This document shows, piece after piece, positions 60,628 to 64,000 of a DNA stretch of 64,000 nt (positions within the stretch are counted from its first letter, which is position 1; each line of letters opens with the position of its first letter). The stretch is from positions 92,776-156,775 of the forward strand of contig NZ_POQS01000010.1 in NCBI RefSeq assembly GCF_002885955.2, given 5' to 3'. Origin of the DNA: Achromobacter pulmonis (lineage in GTDB: Bacteria; Pseudomonadota; Gammaproteobacteria; Burkholderiales; Burkholderiaceae_B). Position numbers and translations under genes: made by a program. The notes under the pieces are model-generated. The model saw nothing but the letters and a program-made list of their open reading frames with translations, was not told the DNA's origin and made no database searches.

Positions 60628-62159
60628 CCGCGAACGTCGGCAGCAGCGGGCCGGGCGCTCGGCGCGCCGGTTTCGCGGGCCAGGTCCACGCCGTAGAAGC
60701 GCATGTCCTGGTACCGGATCCAGCGCGATCCGCGCAGCAGCCGGTGGCCCAGCCAGAGGGCCAGGAACAGCGGAATCGCCAAGTAGGTGGAGATCACGCC
60801 GATCCAGTCGATGCGTTCTTCCAGAAAAGCCTGGTAGTTCTGGCCCAGCGTGACCAGCAGGCACAGTACGAAGGCCAGCAGCGGGCCGAAGGGGAACAGG
60901 CCGGCCTTGTAGGGCAGGTCGGCGGTGTCGTAGCCGTGCCTGACATAGCCCTGCCGGAAACGGTAGTGGCTGACCGCGATGCTCAGCCACACGATGAATT
61001 CCGTCATGCCCGCGAAGTTAAGCAGCCAGATATAGACCGCCTTGGGGCTGTAGACCAGGCTGAACAGGCACAGGCAGGCCAGCAGCGCGGTCGCCAGCAA
61101 TGCGTACAGCGGCACGCCGCTGCGGGTCAGGCGCATGAAAAGGGCGGGGGCCTGGCCTTCGCGCGCCATGTTGAACAGCATCCGCGTGGCCGCGTACATG
61201 CCGGAATTGCCCGCCGACAGCACCGAGGTCAGGATGACGGCGTTCATCACCGTGGCCGCCGACAGCAGCCCGGCATGCTGGAATACCAGGGTGAAGGGGC
61301 TGACCGCGATGTCCTCGACCTCGTTGCGCAGCAGCTGCGGATCGGTATAGGGCAGCAGCAGGCCGATGATGAGAATGGCCAGCACGTAGAACAGCAGGAT
61401 GCGCCAGAACACGTGATTGATGGCGCGCGGCACGTTGCGCCGCGGGTTCTCGGATTCGCCGGCCGCCACGGCCACCAGTTCGGTGCCCTGGAAAGAATAG
61501 GCCACCACCATGGCCACGCCGACCCAGGTGGCCGCGTTGCCCACGAAAGGCGCGTCGTCCACCGTCCAGTTTTGCAGCCCCACCGCGGGGCCGCCGTGGA
61601 TGATGCCCACCAGCATCGCCAGCCCCACGCCGATGAAGCACAGCACCGCGGCTACCTTGATGATGGCGAACCAGTACTCGGCCTCGCCGAAGCTGCGCGC
61701 CGAGAACGCGTTCAGCCCGAAGGTCAGTGCCAGGAACGCCACGCTCCAGATCCATCCCGGGGTGTCGGGGAACCAGTACGCCATGACGAGCTGCGCGGCC
61801 ACCACGTCCACCGCCACCACCGTGGCCCAGCTGACCCAGAAATTCCATCCCAGCGCGAAGCCGAAGCCCGGGTCCACGTAGCGCGAGGCGTAGGTGCAGA
61901 AAGAGCCCGAGACCGGCATGAAGGTCGCCAGTTCGCCCAGGCTGGTCATGATGAAATACACCATCAGCCCGATCGCCAGGTAGACCAGTAGCGCGCCGCC
62001 GGGGCCGGCCTGCGCGATGGCCGCGCCGGAGGCGACGAACAGGCCGGTGCCTATGGCCCCGCCTAGCGCTATCATCGTGAGGTGGCGCGCCTTGAGCACG
62101 CGGTGCAGCTGATTCTGGCCGGCCGGCGTCGCGCCGGCTTCTGTTGTGGATGTTTGCAT
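60624..62159 (-). CDS. Amino acid permease (APC family, LysP/GabP-like)
   Basis: 511 residues, 12 predicted helices. The N-terminal signature LKARHLTMIALGGAIGTGLFVASGAAI and the later SGNSGMYAATRMLFNMA-like motif (SVLSAGNSGMYAATRML) define the AAT family. It is probably a proton symporter for an amino acid such as lysine, GABA or asparagine. Start at MQTSTTEAG; a longer in-frame start exists 12 codons upstream. Confidence 0.93.
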   Translation of the reverse strand: MQTSTTEAGATPAGQNQLHRVLKARHLTMIALGGAIGTGLFVASGAAIAQAGPGGALLVYLAIGLMVYFIMTSLGELATFMPVSGSFCTYASRYVDPGFGFALGWNFWVSWATVVAVDVVAAQLVMAYWFPDTPGWIWSVAFLALTFGLNAFSARSFGEAEYWFAIIKVAAVLCFIGVGLAMLVGIIHGGPAVGLQNWTVDDAPFVGNAATWVGVAMVVAYSFQGTELVAVAAGESENPRRNVPRAINHVFWRILLFYVLAILIIGLLLPYTDPQLLRNEVEDIAVSPFTLVFQHAGLLSAATVMNAVILTSVLSAGNSGMYAATRMLFNMAREGQAPALFMRLTRSGVPLYALLATALLACLCLFSLVYSPKAVYIWLLNFAGMTEFIVWLSIAVSHYRFRQGYVRHGYDTADLPYKAGLFPFGPLLAFVLCLLVTLGQNYQAFLEERIDWIGVISTYLAIPLFLALWLGHRLLRGSRWIRYQDMRFYGVDLARETGAPSARPAAADVRG

Positions 62160-62294
62160 TGCTGGGTGGGTGATGGCCGCGCACGCGGGCCACATATCTG
62201 GGGTGTCGGACTTTCAGGGACACCGGGCCGCGCATTTTACAATGCGGCAATAGGGGGCTGCCTGAGCGGCCCCAGGCCCGTACGGAGCAGTCTC

Positions 62295-62999
62295 ATGGCG
62301 TCTTCCAGTTCTATCGAATTCCTTCCCGATCCGGGCGTCGACGTGCGCCAGCTTTTCATCCTGCTGCATGGCGTGGGCGGCTCGCCCGACAATCTGCAGC
62401 CGCTGGCCCAGGCCGTGCGCGCGGCGTTTCCGGCGTCGGCCGTGCTGATCCCCGAGGGCTTCGAGCCCTTCGACGGCGGCGGCGCGGGCCGCCAATGGTT
62501 CTCGGTGCGCGGCGTGACCGAGGAAAACCGCCCCGAACGCGTGGCGCGGGCCCTGCCGCCCCTGGAGGCCTATGTGCGCCAGGCGCAGGCCCGTTTCGGC
62601 CTGCTGCAGTCCGACACGGCGCTGGCGGGGTTCTCGCAAGGCGCCATCATGGCGCTGGAACTGGTCCAGGCCCACGACGGCATGGCCGGCCGCGTCCTGG
62701 CCTTTTCCGGCCGCTACGCCCAGCTGCCGCGCTCCGCGCCGCAATACACCACGCTGCACCTGCTGCACGGGGCCGACGATCCGGTCATGGACGTGGCCCA
62801 CATCCAGGCCGCCCAGGCGCGCCTGACCGAACTGCACGGCGATTCCACCATCGACGTGGCCACCCACGTGGGCCACGAACTGCATCCCGCCCTGATCGAG
62901 CGCGCCATCATGCGCCTGCAGACCTGCGTGCCGCTGCGCAGCTGGGAGGCGGCGCTGGGCCTGAACCAGACGCCGCCGGACGGCAGCACGGTGCACTGA
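62295..62999 (+). CDS. ypfH: Esterase/phospholipase-carboxylesterase, YpfH-like
   Basis: 234 residues of alpha/beta-hydrolase fold. The catalytic triad is visible: S114 in GFSQG, D161/D162 in LHGADDPVM and H194 in HVGHELHP. The oxyanion part is LLHGVGGSPDNL. GGAG precedes the ATG. It resembles E. coli YpfH in length. The natural substrate is unknown; short acyl esters are typical. Confidence 0.88.
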   Translation: MASSSSIEFLPDPGVDVRQLFILLHGVGGSPDNLQPLAQAVRAAFPASAVLIPEGFEPFDGGGAGRQWFSVRGVTEENRPERVARALPPLEAYVRQAQARFGLLQSDTALAGFSQGAIMALELVQAHDGMAGRVLAFSGRYAQLPRSAPQYTTLHLLHGADDPVMDVAHIQAAQARLTELHGDSTIDVATHVGHELHPALIERAIMRLQTCVPLRSWEAALGLNQTPPDGSTVH

Positions 63000-64000
63000 T
63001 TACTTCTCCCAGCCCCCGCCCAGCGCCAGGAACAGCGCGATCTGGTCGTTGCTGAGTTCGGCCTGCGAGGCCGCCAGCGCGCTTTCGTTGGTGGCCAGCG
63101 TGCGTTCGGCGTCCAGCACGGTCAGGTAGTCGGTCTTGCCCAGGCGGAACAACTGGCTGGCCTGGGAGGCGGCCTCGGCGCTCTGGTCGCGCGCGGCGCG
63201 CAGGGCGCTGTCGCGGTCGAGCTGGCGGGCGTAGACCACCAGCGCGCTTTCGGTTTCGCGCAGCGCGTTGAGCACGGTGGCGTCGAAGCGCGCGGCGGCG
63301 GCCTTGGTGCCGGCCTGGGCCTGGGCGATGCGGGCCTGCGCGGCGCCGGTGTTGGGGATGGTCCAGGAGATCAGGGGGCCGACGCTCCAGCTGAAGGTGC
63401 CGCGGTCTCCGAACATGGTGGCGGGGCCGCCCGAGGCGGCCGACAGGCCCAGCGTGATCTTGGGGTAGAGGTCCGCGGTGGCCACGCCGATGCGCGCGGT
63501 CGCGGCGGCCAGCGCGCGCTCGGCCTGGCGGATGTCGGGACGGCGGCGCAGCAGTTCGGCGCCGTCTCCCACCGGTATGGTGTCGGCCAGCCGGGGAGGC
63601 TCGGCGCATTGCAGCAGGGCGGGCGTGATTTCCGCGGGCGTCTGGCCGGTCAGCGCCGCCAGGCGGTAGAGCGCGGTGCGCTGCTGCGCCTCGAACGGCG
63701 GCAGGTTGGCCCGCAGCTGCTGCAGCTGGCTGCGCGCGCGCGTCACGTCCAGCACGGTGCCGCGGCCGGCCTGCTGCAGCCGCTGCACCGCGTCCAGCGA
63801 TTCCTGCTGCACTTTCACCGAATGCCGGGCCGAAGCCAGCTGCATGCCGGCCGAACAGACGGTGGCGTAGGCCCGGGCGGTTTCGGCGGCCACGGTGACG
63901 CGGGTGGCGTCGTAGGCGGCCTGCGCGGCCTGGGCGTCGCCGCTGGAGGCTTCGATCGCGCGGCGGATCTGGCCGAACAGGTCCAGTTGGTAGGACACGC
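63000..64000 (-). CDS. RND efflux outer-membrane factor, NodT family (5' end outside window)
   Basis: Only the last 333 codons are visible. The coiled-coil helices (AAQAAYDATRVTVAAETARAYATV, then RARSQLQQLRANLPPFEAQQ) and beta-strand SVGPLISWTIPNTG are typical of the TolC-like outer-membrane factor of RND systems. The stop directly follows that of the convergent esterase gene. Inner-membrane RND and adaptor genes would lie upstream, outside the window. Confidence 0.92.
   Translation of the reverse strand, partial: VSYQLDLFGQIRRAIEASSGDAQAAQAAYDATRVTVAAETARAYATVCSAGMQLASARHSVKVQQESLDAVQRLQQAGRGTVLDVTRARSQLQQLRANLPPFEAQQRTALYRLAALTGQTPAEITPALLQCAEPPRLADTIPVGDGAELLRRRPDIRQAERALAAATARIGVATADLYPKITLGLSAASGGPATMFGDRGTFSWSVGPLISWTIPNTGAAQARIAQAQAGTKAAAARFDATVLNALRETESALVVYARQLDRDSALRAARDQSAEAASQASQLFRLGKTDYLTVLDAERTLATNESALAASQAELSNDQIALFLALGGGWEK

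Overview
The window is GC-rich, densely packed chromosomal DNA from a betaproteobacterium. The best fit is the Alcaligenaceae (Achromobacter/Bordetella type). This is inferred from the codon and base bias, two Bug/TctC-type receptors, a Dct-type TRAP system, several LysR/GntR/IclR regulators beside small catabolic operons, and an imuA-imuB-dnaE2 mutasome. No rRNA, tRNA, CRISPR array, insertion sequence or phage was seen, and no gene-free stretch exceeds about 300 bases.

Layout. 1-2541 (minus): a DUF3348 gene and a DUF802 gene; the latter has a MotA/TolQ-like channel plus a long helical tail and runs off the left edge. 2649-6537: a LysR regulator and MipA-type outer-membrane protein, divergent from a two-component system. 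6582-8478: a multi-domain helix-turn-helix regulator and a beta-propeller protein. 8654-12463: a TRAP transporter with an unusually extended DctM. 12487-13848: a large palindrome, a MarR regulator and an AlkD-like repair protein. 13903-17946: DUF169, LysR, MFS, HAD phosphatase and an orphan HigB-like toxin. 18052-21996: an ECF42-type sigma factor with DGPF and VOC partners, a small lipoprotein, and a second DGPF/VOC/AraC group. 22145-26507: glycine-zipper protein, MotA/MotB-like pair, NYN-OST-HTH protein and DUF523. 26600-29774: Bug receptor, muconate cycloisomerase and divergent LysR. 29771-32150: a Gly/Tyr-rich secreted protein, a lipoprotein, a TetR gene with a clear terminator, and an antitoxin whose toxin is a remnant.

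32153-43276 looks like one catabolic regulon. A GntR-dppABCDF-M20 peptidase operon faces an aminotransferase / serine hydrolase / aldo-keto reductase operon across a spacer carrying three GTATAC sites. 43249-47313: MHS transporter plus GMC oxidoreductase, with divergent IclR. 47324-50445: GntR, with divergent Bug receptor and M20 amidohydrolase. 50453-54743: a drug-efflux MFS, small enzymes, a Lon-N protein, an orphan ParB-like protein and an I78-inhibitor lipoprotein. 54828-60210: the SOS mutasome (imuA, imuB, dnaE2) with a perfect LexA box next to a perfect -10. 60203-60627: a second antitoxin with a 5'-truncated toxin, cut beside that LexA box. 60624-64000: amino-acid permease, YpfH-type esterase and the 3' part of an RND outer-membrane factor.

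The most unusual points are the ZorA-like architecture of the DUF802 protein, three decayed or solitary toxin-antitoxin loci, the candidate GTATAC regulon, GC-rich hairpins after substrate-binding-protein genes in three operons, and the extended DctM.
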